DNA from: CALFXN01 sp964451935
GTDB taxonomy: Bacteria > Synergistota > Synergistia > Synergistales > Aminobacteriaceae
Assembly (NCBI GenBank): GCA_964451935.1
Contig: CAYVKE010000134.1
Span: forward strand, 1-8,023
DNA: 8,023 nt
Reading direction: 5' to 3'
A program made the position numbers and the translations under genes. The notes under the pieces are model-generated. The model was not told the DNA's origin, ran no database searches, and worked only from the letters and a program-made list of their open reading frames with translations. Shown one piece after another: positions 1-7,295 of this stretch (the stretch's first letter is position 1; each line of letters opens with the position of its first letter).

Positions 1-20
1 TTTTTTTGTCGAACATCAGT

Positions 21-44
21 TTGTGAATGCGAGAGCATTAACAA
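21..44. promoter_or_regulatory. Inverted repeat upstream of hndA, possible operator
   Basis: TTGTGAATGC (21-30) and GCATTAACAA (35-44) are inverted copies matching at 9 of 10 positions around a GAGA centre. The outer heptamers TTGTGAA and TTAACAA look like half-sites of Rex, the NADH/NAD+-sensing repressor, which would suit an NAD(P)H-linked hydrogenase. However, the usual Rex site has 4 bases between the heptamers and this one has 10, so the assignment is only suggestive. A weak promoter could overlap it (TTGTGA 21-26, TAGATC 45-50, 18-base spacer). A transcript hairpin is the alternative reading. The T-run at 1-7 may be the tail of an upstream terminator. Confidence 0.35.
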
Positions 45-81
45 TAGATCCATACCACATCCATGGCAAGGAGGCGCACGT

Positions 82-618
82 ATGTCAGGCTGTTGTGACG
101 GAAACGTCGAACGGTACAAGGAGCTTCAGGCGTACATCGACGGACTCCCGGACAGGAAGGGAAGACTCATCGGCGTACTGCACAAGGCGCAGGGGATCTT
201 CGGCTATCTTCCCCGCGAAGTCCAGGAATTCATTGCCGGCGCGCTGGGACTTCCGGTCGCGAAGGTGTATGGAGTCGTGAAGTTTTACTCCTTCTTCACG
301 ATGGTTCCCAAGGGAAAGTTTCCGATCTCGGTATGTCTCGGGACCGCGTGCTACGTCCGCGGAGCCGACGATATCGTCGCCGAGGTCGAAAAAGTCCTCG
401 GAATCACGGTGGGCCAGGTGACGCCCGACGGGCTGTTTTCGCTGGATACGCTCCGATGCGTCGGCGCGTGCGGCCTCGCCCCGGTCATGATCGTCGCGGG
501 CCGCGTGTACGGACGCATGAAGCCGTCGGATGTCGAAGGCATCATTGCGGAATACCGTAAAAAAGCGGGCGACTCCGAAAAGGACAAGGCATGTGAAGGG
601 GTGTGCTGTCATGGATAA
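82..618 (+). CDS. hndA: [FeFe] hydrogenase NuoE-like [2Fe-2S] subunit (HndA/HydC type)
   Basis: This is the small electron-transfer subunit of a cytoplasmic multimeric [FeFe] hydrogenase, homologous to the 24-kDa NuoE subunit of complex I. The 178-residue product has the usual two parts: an N-terminal helical domain (about 10-75, including GYLP at 41-44 and the VYGVVKFYSFF stretch at 62-72) and a thioredoxin-fold domain. The latter binds one [2Fe-2S] cluster through C85, C90, C126 and C130 (CX4C then CX3C). The start is set by AAGGAGG at 67-73, 8 bases before ATG 82. Its last 8 bases overlap hndB, suggesting translational coupling. Both ends carry extra cysteines outside the cluster motif (C4, C5; C171, C175, C176). 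The family is certain; the Hnd name rests on the four-gene order. Confidence 0.95.
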   Translation: MSGCCDGNVERYKELQAYIDGLPDRKGRLIGVLHKAQGIFGYLPREVQEFIAGALGLPVAKVYGVVKFYSFFTMVPKGKFPISVCLGTACYVRGADDIVAEVEKVLGITVGQVTPDGLFSLDTLRCVGACGLAPVMIVAGRVYGRMKPSDVEGIIAEYRKKAGDSEKDKACEGVCCHG

Positions 619-1009
619 GGTAAAGTCCCTGGACGACCTTCGGAAGATGAAGGCCGCCATGCAGAACGCGACGGAGCTGCGTGAGAAGGGGCAGAATATC
701 GACAAGCTCATCGAAGTGAAGGTCAGCATGGCGACCTGCGGCATCGCCGCGGGCGCGCGCGAAACGATGGCGGCCATGATGGACGAAGCGACGAAGCGCG
801 GCATCAGGAACATCGTCTTCACCCAGTCCGGCTGCATGGGCTACTGCCATTCCGAACCCACGGTGACCATCGTGCGTCCGGGAGAGGACCCCGTGACGTT
901 CGGCGAGGTGAAAGGCAAGAGAATTACGGAGATCTTCGATTCCTACATTCTCAAGGGCGAGCTGGTCGACGGGATCATTCCGCTGTCCAGCAAGAGCATT
1001 CACGACTAG
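611..1009 (+). CDS. hndB: HndB-like (2Fe-2S) ferredoxin-domain hydrogenase subunit
   Basis: This 132-residue accessory subunit resembles HndB of the Hnd hydrogenase. It has an N-terminal charged helical stretch (about 1-35) and a thioredoxin-like ferredoxin domain. Candidate cluster ligands are C43 (in ATCGIAAGA), C75 and C79 (GCMGYC). The expected second cysteine of a first CX4C pair is absent: the position five after C43 is G48. From memory, single-cysteine CGIAAGA versions are common in this family, so this may be normal and the fourth ligand may come from elsewhere. The start at 611 follows GAAGGGG (595-601) and overlaps the end of hndA by 8 bp; an in-frame ATG at 530 lies inside hndA and is unlikely. 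Its precise role in electron transfer is not evident from the sequence. Confidence 0.88.
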   Translation: MDKVKSLDDLRKMKAAMQNATELREKGQNIDKLIEVKVSMATCGIAAGARETMAAMMDEATKRGIRNIVFTQSGCMGYCHSEPTVTIVRPGEDPVTFGEVKGKRITEIFDSYILKGELVDGIIPLSSKSIHD

Positions 1010-1037
1010 GGCATCCCCCGGATAAGGAGAACAGAAC

Positions 1038-2831
<1,794 letters not shown>

Positions 2832-2849
2832 CCTGAGGAGGACGAAGCG

Positions 2850-4607
2850 ATGATTAACCTGAACATCGACGGAAAGTACGTGAAGGTCCCCAAGGGGGCC
2901 ACGATTCTCGACGCCGCGAAGCAGCTGGGCATCGAGATCCCCACGCTGTGCCATCTCGATCTCCACGATCTCGGAGTCGTCAACAAGGCGGCTTCCTGCC
3001 GAATCTGCGTCGTCGAGGTCAAGGGCCGGCGGAACCTCGCCCCGGCGTGCGCGACGCCGGTCACCGAAGGCATGGAAGTCCACACGAACACCATGCGCGT
3101 CCTGAACGCGCGCAAGACGGTCCTCGAACTGCTGCTCTCCGACCACCCGAAAGACTGCCTGACCTGCGCGAAGAGCGGCCAGTGCGATCTCCAGGAGCTT
3201 GCGGAACGCTTCTGCCTCCGCGAGAACCGGTACGAGGGCGGCGCGCAGTCCACATATAAGAAGGATATTTCCCCCGCGATCGCGCGCGACATGGACAAGT
3301 GCATCATGTGCCGCCGCTGCGAGACGATGTGCAACGAGGTCCAGACGGTCGGAGCGCTCTCCGGCGTGAACCGCGGCTTCAACGCCGTCGTGACGCCCGC
3401 GTTCGACATGCCGCTCGAAGAGTCCGTCTGCACGTTCTGCGGCCAGTGCGTCGCCGTCTGCCCGACGGGCGCGCTCGTCGAGCGGGACTACTCCTGGCAG
3501 GTCATCGAAGCCATCGCGGATCCCGACAAGGTCGTCGTCGTCCAGACCGCGCCCGCCGTCCGCGCCGCGCTCGGCGAGTGCTTCGGGATGGAGCCGGGCA
3601 CGCTCGTAACCGGAAAGATGGCTTCCGCCCTCCGGCAGATGGGCTTCAATTACGTCTTCGACACGGACTTCGCCGCCGACCTCACGATCATGGAAGAGGG
3701 CGCGGAGCTTCTCGACCGGATCACGCGGTTCCTGTCCGGCGACAAGAGCGTCCGGCTGCCGATCCTCACCTCCTGCTGCCCGGCCTGGGTCAAGTTCTTC
3801 GAGCACCAGTACCCCGATCTTCTTGACGTCCCATCCACCGCGAAATCGCCGCAGCAGATGTTCGGCGCGATCGCGAAGAACTATCTGGCCGAAAAGCTCG
3901 GCATTCCGCGCGAAAAGCTCGTCGTCGTGTCGGTCATGCCCTGCCTCGCGAAGAAGTACGAATGCGCCCGTCCGGAGTTCGCCGTCAACGGGAACCCCGA
4001 CGTGGACATCTCCATCTCGACGCGCGAACTCGCCCACCTCATCAAGCGGGCGAACATCGACTTCGTATCGCTCCCGGAGGGCGACTTCGACTCTCCGCTC
4101 GGCGAATCCACGGGCGCGGCGGTCATCTTCGGAACGACGGGCGGCGTTATCGAAGCCGCGACGCGGAGCGCCGTGGAATGGCTCACGGGCAAACCGCTCG
4201 AAGACGTGAACTTCACGGCCCTTCGAGGCCTCGATGGGTGCCGCGAGGCGAAGCTCAAGGTCGGCGATCTGGAGCTTCACATCGGCATCGCGCACGAACT
4301 CGGCAACGCGCGGAAGCTGCTCGACGCCATCCGCGCCGGGACGGTCGAACCGTTCCACGCGATCGAGATCATGGCCTGTCCCGGCGGCTGCATCGGCGGC
4401 GGCGGCCAGCCCTACCACCACGGCGAGATGGACATCATCAGGAAGCGCGCACAGGCCATCTACCGGGAGGACGAGGGGAAGACGCGGCGGAAGTCCCACG
4501 AGAACCCCGACATCATCAAGCTGTACGAGGAATATCTCGGCAAGCCGCTCGGCGAAAAGTCGCACCACCTGCTCCACACGCACTACTTCAAGCGCCACAA
4601 GATCTAG
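2850..4607 (+). CDS. hndD: [FeFe] hydrogenase catalytic subunit (HndD/HydA type)
   Basis: This is the H2-activating subunit, 585 residues. The N-terminus has a [2Fe-2S] ferredoxin domain (C34, C50, C53, C67), a His-ligated [4Fe-4S] site (H99, C103, C106, C112) and a 2[4Fe-4S] ferredoxin domain (C151, C154, C157, C161; C194, C197, C200, C204). The catalytic domain holds all three H-cluster motifs: TSCCPAW at 307-313, MPCLAKKYE at 363-371, and MACPGGCIGGGGQP at 508-521. C310, C365, C510 and C514 are the cluster ligands by homology, with C309 the proton-relay cysteine. The end (HHLLHTHYFKR) is the usual small-subunit-like domain. There is no signal peptide and no added C-terminal [2Fe-2S] domain, so the enzyme should be cytoplasmic and of the HndD size class. 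TGAGGAGG at 2834-2841 marks the start. Maturases HydE, HydF and HydG must be encoded elsewhere. Confidence 0.97.
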   Translation: MINLNIDGKYVKVPKGATILDAAKQLGIEIPTLCHLDLHDLGVVNKAASCRICVVEVKGRRNLAPACATPVTEGMEVHTNTMRVLNARKTVLELLLSDHPKDCLTCAKSGQCDLQELAERFCLRENRYEGGAQSTYKKDISPAIARDMDKCIMCRRCETMCNEVQTVGALSGVNRGFNAVVTPAFDMPLEESVCTFCGQCVAVCPTGALVERDYSWQVIEAIADPDKVVVVQTAPAVRAALGECFGMEPGTLVTGKMASALRQMGFNYVFDTDFAADLTIMEEGAELLDRITRFLSGDKSVRLPILTSCCPAWVKFFEHQYPDLLDVPSTAKSPQQMFGAIAKNYLAEKLGIPREKLVVVSVMPCLAKKYECARPEFAVNGNPDVDISISTRELAHLIKRANIDFVSLPEGDFDSPLGESTGAAVIFGTTGGVIEAATRSAVEWLTGKPLEDVNFTALRGLDGCREAKLKVGDLELHIGIAHELGNARKLLDAIRAGTVEPFHAIEIMACPGGCIGGGGQPYHHGEMDIIRKRAQAIYREDEGKTRRKSHENPDIIKLYEEYLGKPLGEKSHHLLHTHYFKRHKI

Positions 4608-4618
4608 GGCCGACAAAT

Positions 4619-4660
4619 AGAGGGGCCGTTCCGGTTCGGAACGGCCCCTCTTTCTTCTCT
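4619..4660. terminator. Intrinsic terminator between convergent operons, probably bidirectional
   Basis: AGAGGGGCCGTTCC (4619-4632) pairs perfectly with GGAACGGCCCCTCT (4638-4651) around a GGTTC loop, giving a 14-bp GC-rich stem. On the + strand it is followed by a T-rich tract (TTCTTCTCTT), 11 bases after the hndD stop. On the - strand it lies 13 bases beyond the ATPase stop and is followed by CTATTTGTC, a weaker T-tract. It therefore most likely ends both transcripts, more strongly for the hydrogenase operon. Confidence 0.92.
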
Positions 4661-4664
4661 TCGA

Positions 4665-5369
4665 TCAAGCCTGCCGGTCGGGCGAGACTTCGGCCAGCTC
4701 CGCGAGAATCGCCGCCTCCAGGGCGACGATCGCAGGATCGCCGTAACGCCGTTCCGCGGAGAGCGGCGCGGGAATATCGCGAAGAATCCGCGCCGGCGTT
4801 CCCCCGATCAGCAGGATCCGGTCGGACGTCAGGAGCGCGTCCCGGGGATCGTGCGTCACCGTGACGGAGGCGAACGGACTCCGGCGCCACAGTTCTTCGA
4901 GGTCCGAAAACAGGCGCAGCTTCAGCGCGACGTCGAGCGACGAAAACGCCTCGTCGAGCAGAAGGACATCCGGCTCCGTCAGGAGCGCCCGCGCGAGGTT
5001 GACGCGCTGTTTCATGCCGCCGCTGAGTTCGTGGGGGCGGGCGTCCGCGGCGTCGGACAGGTTCAGGCCCGCAAGAATCGCCGACGGATCGCGGTCCGAT
5101 ACGAAGGCGAGGTTCCTCCGAACCGACAGCCACGGGATCAGCCGGGGTTCCTGGAAGACATACCCCACGCGCGACGCGCGGACGCGGATGTTCCCTTCGG
5201 AAGGAACCGCAAGCCCGGCCGCGATGCGGAGAAAGGTCGTCTTGCCGCACCCCGAGCGGCCGAGCAGCGCAATCCGCTCCCCGCGGGAAATCGAGACATC
5301 CCACGAACGGAAAATCCATTCCCCTTCGAACGACGCGCCGAGATTCCGCGCGGTCAGGACGGGATCCAT
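4665..5369 (-). CDS. ABC transporter ATP-binding protein, nitrate/sulfonate/taurine family
   Basis: This 234-residue ATPase would energise import of a small solute at the cytoplasmic face of the membrane. All nucleotide-binding motifs are present: Walker A GRSGCGKTT (37-45), Q-loop Q73 within VFQEPRLIPWLSV, signature LSGGMKQR (115-122), Walker B VLLLDE (135-140), and switch histidine H173 (THD). The QEPRLIPW form of the Q-loop region is typical of the SsuB/TauB/NrtD/ThiZ group, but the substrate cannot be read from the ATPase alone. The chosen start is ATG 5367-5369, preceded on its strand by a GGGGCG stretch. A longer reading from 5540 adds an arginine-rich tail unlike the family and crosses the composition break, so it is rejected. 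The start overlaps the end of the permease remnant by 16 bp. With its permease broken, it is probably non-functional unless another permease substitutes. Confidence 0.92.
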   Translation of the reverse strand: MDPVLTARNLGASFEGEWIFRSWDVSISRGERIALLGRSGCGKTTFLRIAAGLAVPSEGNIRVRASRVGYVFQEPRLIPWLSVRRNLAFVSDRDPSAILAGLNLSDAADARPHELSGGMKQRVNLARALLTEPDVLLLDEAFSSLDVALKLRLFSDLEELWRRSPFASVTVTHDPRDALLTSDRILLIGGTPARILRDIPAPLSAERRYGDPAIVALEAAILAELAEVSPDRQA

Positions 5370-5512
5370 CGTCGCCCCACGCCCCGAATCGCCGTCCGAA
5401 CGCCCCACTCGCCGAGCAGCCCCAGAAGCACCGCGACGAGCGAGAGCGCGTAGACGCCCTCGACATCGGCCATCTGGCGCGCCCACGCGATGCGGACGCC
5501 GAGTCCGTCGCC
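5354..5512 (-). pseudogene. 3' remnant of an ABC transporter permease (SsuC/TauC-like)
   Basis: The last ~52 codons of a binding-protein-dependent permease remain. GDGLGVRIAWARQ, then a hydrophobic helix (YALSLVAVLLGLLG), then a basic end (RTAIRGVGRRWIPS) follow the C-terminal pattern of SsuC/TauC-type permeases (GLGY, last membrane helix, arginine-rich tail). The frame stays open upstream to 5692, but residues encoded beyond about 5512 do not resemble a permease and lie in AT-richer DNA. The gene therefore lacks most of its 5' part, which should be roughly 200 codons. The 16-bp overlap with the ATPase start shows the two were once one operon. Whether a mobile element, a deletion or an assembly join removed the rest cannot be seen here. 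Confidence 0.75.
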
Positions 5513-5731
5513 TATTTTCAAGTCGTGCGAAGCCCTGCAATTACTAGGTTTCCCATTTTCCGTATCCCAAAGTAGACACCGGACAAACGATTGCACTACA
5601 ATTTTCCCCCCGACATGACCGGTTTTCAAGATTCCTCGAAATGTAAGGTTTTTCTCCCTCGCGGAAAATGTCCGTAAAGCTATTTTGAGCACCCTTTCTG
5701 TTCAAGAATATGCTAGTCCTTTCATCCCTGT

Positions 5732-5752
5732 TTGTCAAATACATGTTGACAA
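5732..5752. promoter_or_regulatory. Inverted repeat TTGTCAA-N7-TTGACAA, operator-like
   Basis: TTGTCAA (5732-5738) and TTGACAA (5746-5752) are perfect 7-base inverted copies with a 7-base centre. The 21-base dyad in an AT-rich region upstream of a phage-type regulator gene looks like a dimeric repressor operator; an integrase arm-type site is another reading. The TTGACA inside it equals a consensus -35 hexamer, but no convincing -10 lies 16-18 bases downstream. Confidence 0.45.
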
Positions 5753-5775
5753 CATTATTGTAATGGAATCAGACC

Positions 5776-5797
5776 TGTGCATTTGCACATCTGCACA
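5776..5797. promoter_or_regulatory. TGTGCA/TGCACA palindrome plus third half-site
   Basis: TGTGCA (5776-5781) and TGCACA (5784-5789) form a perfect inverted repeat around TT. A further TGCACA follows at 5792-5797 on the same strand as the second copy. Three matching hexamers within 22 bases suggest a protein-binding cluster rather than chance. Likely users are the small regulator encoded at 5929 or an unseen repressor. Confidence 0.4.
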
Positions 5798-5845
5798 AAA
5801 CACTGTCGATAACCTTGTTGTGTTTTTAAACCTTCATTGAGGGGG

Positions 5846-5878
5846 TTGTACGGAAGTACGCTTCGCTGTATATATAAT
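5846..5878 (+). promoter_or_regulatory. Putative promoter for the regulator/replication cassette
   Basis: TTGTAC (5846-5851) and TATATA (5869-5874) are separated by 17 bases; the overlapping TATAAT at 5873-5878 is a perfect -10 hexamer, but then the spacer is 21. A small dyad, GAAG-TACG-CTTC (5853-5864), and a repeated GTACG (5848-5852, 5856-5860) lie in the spacer, where a repressor would block polymerase. Transcription would begin near 5882, about 45 bases before the first gene. Confidence 0.5.
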
Positions 5879-5928
5879 CCGTTCATGCAAGGGGTGGTAG
5901 TCCACAACGGGAGAAGGGAGGTGGAATT

Positions 5929-6165
5929 ATGGCGAAGCTGACGAGACTTAGGGTCTTGCGTACGCAACGGGGATTCTGGAGCGCAACGAAATTCGCGCAG
6001 AAGCTGGGGATTCCCGCCACGCGTTTTCTCCTGGCCGAAGCAGGACGGCCGTACCGAAGGTTGAGGGGAGATGAGCCTGTAAAGGTTGCTGAGGCGCTGA
6101 ATGTGGAAGCTGATTGGCTCTTCGATGAGAAGGGGTATCCGCTGCCGCTTGATCCTGTGGCGTAG
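5929..6165 (+). CDS. Small XRE-like helix-turn-helix regulator
   Basis: The 78-residue product reads as a single XRE/Cro-type DNA-binding domain. LRVLRTQRGFWSATKFAQKLGI (split at residues 7-15 and 16-28) gives helices 1 and 2, and PATRFLLAEAGR (29-40) fits the recognition helix. VKVAEALNVEADWLF (51-65) is the closing helix pair typical of the family. It probably controls the cassette it heads, like a phage Cro or early regulator. The start is well supported by AGGGAGGTGG (5915-5924), 4 bases before ATG, and by the promoter-like site upstream. No divergent CI-type repressor is present on the other strand. The fold is a recognition call made by eye; the DNA target and the sign of regulation are unknown. 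Confidence 0.75.
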   Translation: MAKLTRLRVLRTQRGFWSATKFAQKLGIPATRFLLAEAGRPYRRLRGDEPVKVAEALNVEADWLFDEKGYPLPLDPVA

Positions 6166-6178
6166 CAGGCACAAAAAA

Positions 6179-6208
6179 GCCGCTCCTGGCGGGCGCTCAG
6201 GAAACGGC
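6179..6208 (+). other. Interrupted hairpin between the regulator gene and the next gene
   Basis: GCCG (6179-6182) pairs with CGGC (6205-6208), and inside it CCTG (6185-6188) pairs with CAGG (6198-6201), leaving a 9-base GC-rich loop. It lies 14 bases after the regulator stop and just before the ribosome binding site of the next gene (AAGGAAGG, 6212-6219). No T-tract follows, so it is more likely an RNA-stability or translation element than a terminator; an A-run (6173-6178) precedes it. Confidence 0.4.
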
Positions 6209-6228
6209 GGAAAGGAAGGTTTCGTTGA

Positions 6229-7050
6229 ATGAATGATACTCCAAACGTGAATCTTAAACAAGTGTTTGTCTCAAGAGCTAAATTGCGTCGAGCTGCAATC
6301 AGCCAGGCAGAGAGATCCGGAGAAAGCATCCTCACTCTGCTTCGTCGTGGCGGTCAACTTTCACTGGAGATAATTCAGCCCGAAAAGGTCCGCCATCTGA
6401 CTGAGCAGGGCCTGAAGGCAATGAAACGACGTTTTGAGGAATACGTTGTGACGAGTAAAGGGGAAGCGTCGCCGCTTCCAGACAATCACCCTATGCTGGA
6501 TTGGAACAACTGGGTGCGCTGCGCGGAAGAGCTTATCACTTGGGCTCCGTATCGGGATAAACTCCAGCAAGCGACTACTGACCAAAGAATCGAGAGGGGG
6601 AAAGCTGCTACGTCTCGCTGGGAGCGGAAGTTATCGCCCGCGGAGAAGCGAAGACGCGAGAAGAAGCGACAGCGGTTTTTCCGCAGAGTCACAAAGGAAT
6701 CGGCCCCTCTTCCTCGTGGATTTTCGGCGTTGAGAGTGCGTGTCCTCGGAAGATCCCGAATCTTTACACCATCGCTCCGTGTCCACATTTCAGAGGGAAC
6801 GGGGCGGGTATCCGTAGCCGTGTTGTCTTCGGATGGCGGTTCCTCTCCCGGTCTCGGTGGCGGAGGATCACCTGGCGACGATTCCGGAGGCAGTGAACCG
6901 CCCCAAGGCGACCCAGATTTACCTTCTAGGCCGCTGATCGGCGGCTATCCCCTCGTATTCGCTTCACAACCCGATAGAATCCTTCCCTCGTGGCGTCCTG
7001 CGCGTCCCGGACTCATGTCGCATGTCCTTTTGCGGGGGTGGTCCCGATGA
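6229..7050 (+). CDS. Hypothetical protein in the phage-like early cassette
   Basis: I do not recognise this 273-residue protein. It has no signal peptide or membrane segment. Residues 1-125 are mixed charged/hydrophobic and probably helical, with tryptophans at 92, 95 and 105 (DWNNW, TWAPY). Residues 131-163 are very basic (WERKLSPAEKRRREKKRQR), which suggests nucleic-acid contact. Residues 202-235 are a low-complexity Gly/Ser/Pro/Asp linker. The last 40 residues are Pro/Arg-rich. AAGGAAGG (6212-6219) supports ATG 6229. Its stop overlaps the start of the following HTH gene (ATGA at 7047-7050), so it is translated in step with the replication genes. A role in replication initiation or regulation is plausible from position only. 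The C-terminal part could be poorly conserved or frame-disturbed; I cannot tell without homologues. Confidence 0.65.
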   Translation: MNDTPNVNLKQVFVSRAKLRRAAISQAERSGESILTLLRRGGQLSLEIIQPEKVRHLTEQGLKAMKRRFEEYVVTSKGEASPLPDNHPMLDWNNWVRCAEELITWAPYRDKLQQATTDQRIERGKAATSRWERKLSPAEKRRREKKRQRFFRRVTKESAPLPRGFSALRVRVLGRSRIFTPSLRVHISEGTGRVSVAVLSSDGGSSPGLGGGGSPGDDSGGSEPPQGDPDLPSRPLIGGYPLVFASQPDRILPSWRPARPGLMSHVLLRGWSR

Positions 7051-7295
7051 CATCCCGGCGAGCGACGCAACGCGACAACATTCTTTGGCAGACTCAACGC
7101 GACGCAATCCTTGAGGCGCTTGAAGCCGGTCGGATTCTTGACGTTCCTACGGCTCAAGGAGAATTCGGATGCTTTCGCCTGGCGGCTCGAATCGGGGAAC
7201 TGCGTCGAGCGGGTCACATTATCCTGACGCTCGGGAAACGCGAGAAAAACAAGTTCGCGAGGTACGTGCTCCTGGGCGGGGGTGACGCAGTATGA
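7047..7295 (+). CDS. HTH_39-like helix-turn-helix protein
   Basis: The 82-residue product carries one winged-helix-like domain. TQRDAILEALEAGR, then a conserved-looking FGCFRLAARIGELRRAGH stretch, then a basic tail (KREKNKFARYVLL) match my recollection of the phage helix-turn-helix family HTH_39, in which the GC-RLAARI-LR core sits in the recognition helix. Such proteins are common beside phage primase or replication-initiation genes. The chosen start is ATG 7047, which overlaps the previous stop as ATGA and has a GGGGGTGG ribosome binding site at 7034-7041. An in-frame ATG at 6990 would add an atypical tail inside the upstream gene and is less likely. Its own stop overlaps the next start in the same ATGA fashion. 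The exact role, DNA binding at an origin or gene control, is inferred. Confidence 0.7.
   Translation: MTSRRATQRDNILWQTQRDAILEALEAGRILDVPTAQGEFGCFRLAARIGELRRAGHIILTLGKREKNKFARYVLLGGGDAV

Larger units (their letters stand above)
5513..5928. other. Non-coding AT-richer left edge of the element
   Basis: No convincing gene is present in these ~415 bases. Short open frames occur (for example 5544-5744 on the - strand) but lack recognisable products and good ribosome binding sites. The right half holds two inverted repeats and a promoter-like site, listed separately. The left part (5513-5700) shows no recognisable structure: no tRNA fragment, no clear terminal inverted repeat, and no duplication that I could find by eye. 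Confidence 0.6.

Noticed and set aside
5370..5540. N-terminal extension of the ABC ATPase back to 5540
   Set aside because: The extra 57 residues are arginine/glycine-rich, overlap the permease remnant in another frame, and cross the composition break; the ATG at 5369 gives a normal family start.
5513..5700. Possible transposon terminal repeat (Tn7-, Mu- or IS481-like)
   Set aside because: No terminal inverted repeat, repeated transposase-binding site or target duplication could be identified, and the other end is not in the window.
5513..5744. Open frames on the - strand (5544-5744 and the part of 5354-5692 beyond 5512)
   Set aside because: The products resemble nothing, have no good ribosome binding site, and the longer one is a chance read-through joining foreign DNA to the permease remnant.
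5755..6335. Open frames on the - strand opposite the XRE-like gene, as a possible divergent repressor
   Set aside because: The translations show no helix-turn-helix or peptidase-like repressor pattern and lie opposite a better-supported gene.
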